Assembly: GCA_020431745.1 (NCBI GenBank)
Contig: JAGQHR010000220.1
Location: 1-6,122, forward strand
DNA length: 6,122 nt
Direction: 5' to 3'
DNA from: Candidatus Eiseniibacteriota bacterium
Lineage (GTDB): Bacteria; Eisenbacteria; RBG-16-71-46; CAIMUX01
The notes beneath the pieces were generated by a model. That model had not been told where the DNA came from and did no database searches. It was given only the letters and a program-made list of their open reading frames with translations. The translations under genes and the position numbers were made by a program. This document shows positions 5,956-6,122 of this stretch, piece after piece (position 1 is the first letter of the stretch; each line of letters starts with the position of its first letter).

Positions 5956-6122
5956 TCGCTTCCCACCCCTCCGGGAGCTTCTCGCCGGGAGACCCCGCCT
6001 GGTCGATCGGACACACCGCCTCGACGGCAAGGCTCCTTGTGGTCGAGCGCCAGATTCGTGTCCACCGGCCTTGCTCCCACAGCTAGGGGATGACATCCGG
6101 ACCGTCCGGTGCCGAGGCAAGA
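5956..6122. other. Downstream non-coding end of the window
   Basis: No gene is supported in these 167 bases. The word CCGGGAG occurs twice (5971-5977 and 5985-5991). GCAAGG (6027-6032) can pair with CCTTGC (6069-6074) across 36 bases. Neither forms a convincing intrinsic terminator. An ATG at 6090 opens a short frame to the window edge, but its purine run touches the start codon, so I do not call a gene. Confidence 0.5.
6097..6109. repeat. Inverted repeat CCGGAC/GTCCGG near the window end
   Basis: Two 6-bp arms flank a single central C, 143-154 bases after the kinase stop. It may be a protein-binding site or part of a structure that continues outside the window. No T-run is visible after it. 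Confidence 0.3.

Noticed and set aside
6090..6122. Possible start of a next gene (ATG with a preceding AGGGG)
   Set aside because: The purine run touches the start codon, giving no normal spacing, and only 11 codons are visible.

Overview
The window is about 6.1 kb of GC-rich bacterial DNA with all convincing genes on the + strand. It looks like a chromosomal segment from an environmental, probably uncultured lineage. The first gene combines FG-GAP/VCBS repeats, an Fn3-like region and a C-terminal FlgD-like (type IX-style) module. That combination is typical of the FCB superphylum and nearby lineages such as Candidatus Eisenbacteria or Krumholzibacteriota. The ECF-type sigma factor paired with a Ser/Thr kinase is common in those groups and also in Planctomycetes, Acidobacteria and Myxococcota. 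The phylum assignment is inference from gene content only.

Layout: (1) 2-1495 is the 3' part of a large secreted protein with six Asp-rich FG-GAP/VCBS repeats of about 51 residues, an Fn3-like region and a C-terminal FlgD-like domain. (2) 1558-2322 is a predicted lipoprotein of 254 residues that I do not firmly recognise; it may be of the DUF6503/LolA-like kind. (3) 2323-2737 is a 415-bp non-coding stretch with several short perfect palindromes or hairpins and a candidate sigma-70 promoter with an exact TTGACA -35 box. (4) 2738-3066 is a small secreted-protein gene with a good ribosome binding site and signal peptide, but its frame breaks at a G-run; one extra G would restore a frame of about 109 codons. 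(5) 3174-3767 is an ECF-like RNA polymerase sigma factor. (6) 3784-5955, starting 16 bp later, is a membrane-anchored Hanks-type Ser/Thr protein kinase with a C-terminal TPR-like region. (7) 5956-6122 has no gene I can support.

The sigma factor and kinase almost certainly form a two-gene signalling operon. The likely model, by analogy with other kinase-linked ECF sigma factors, is that the kinase senses a signal and controls the adjacent sigma factor, since no anti-sigma factor is visible. A second candidate promoter at 3063-3092 lies directly upstream of the sigma gene. The broken secreted-protein gene and the palindrome-rich leader lie directly upstream and could be part of the same regulatory unit. 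I see no mobile element, CRISPR array, tRNA or rRNA. Nothing here is clearly a new system; the leader, the frameshifted gene and the sigma/kinase pair are the parts most worth checking.
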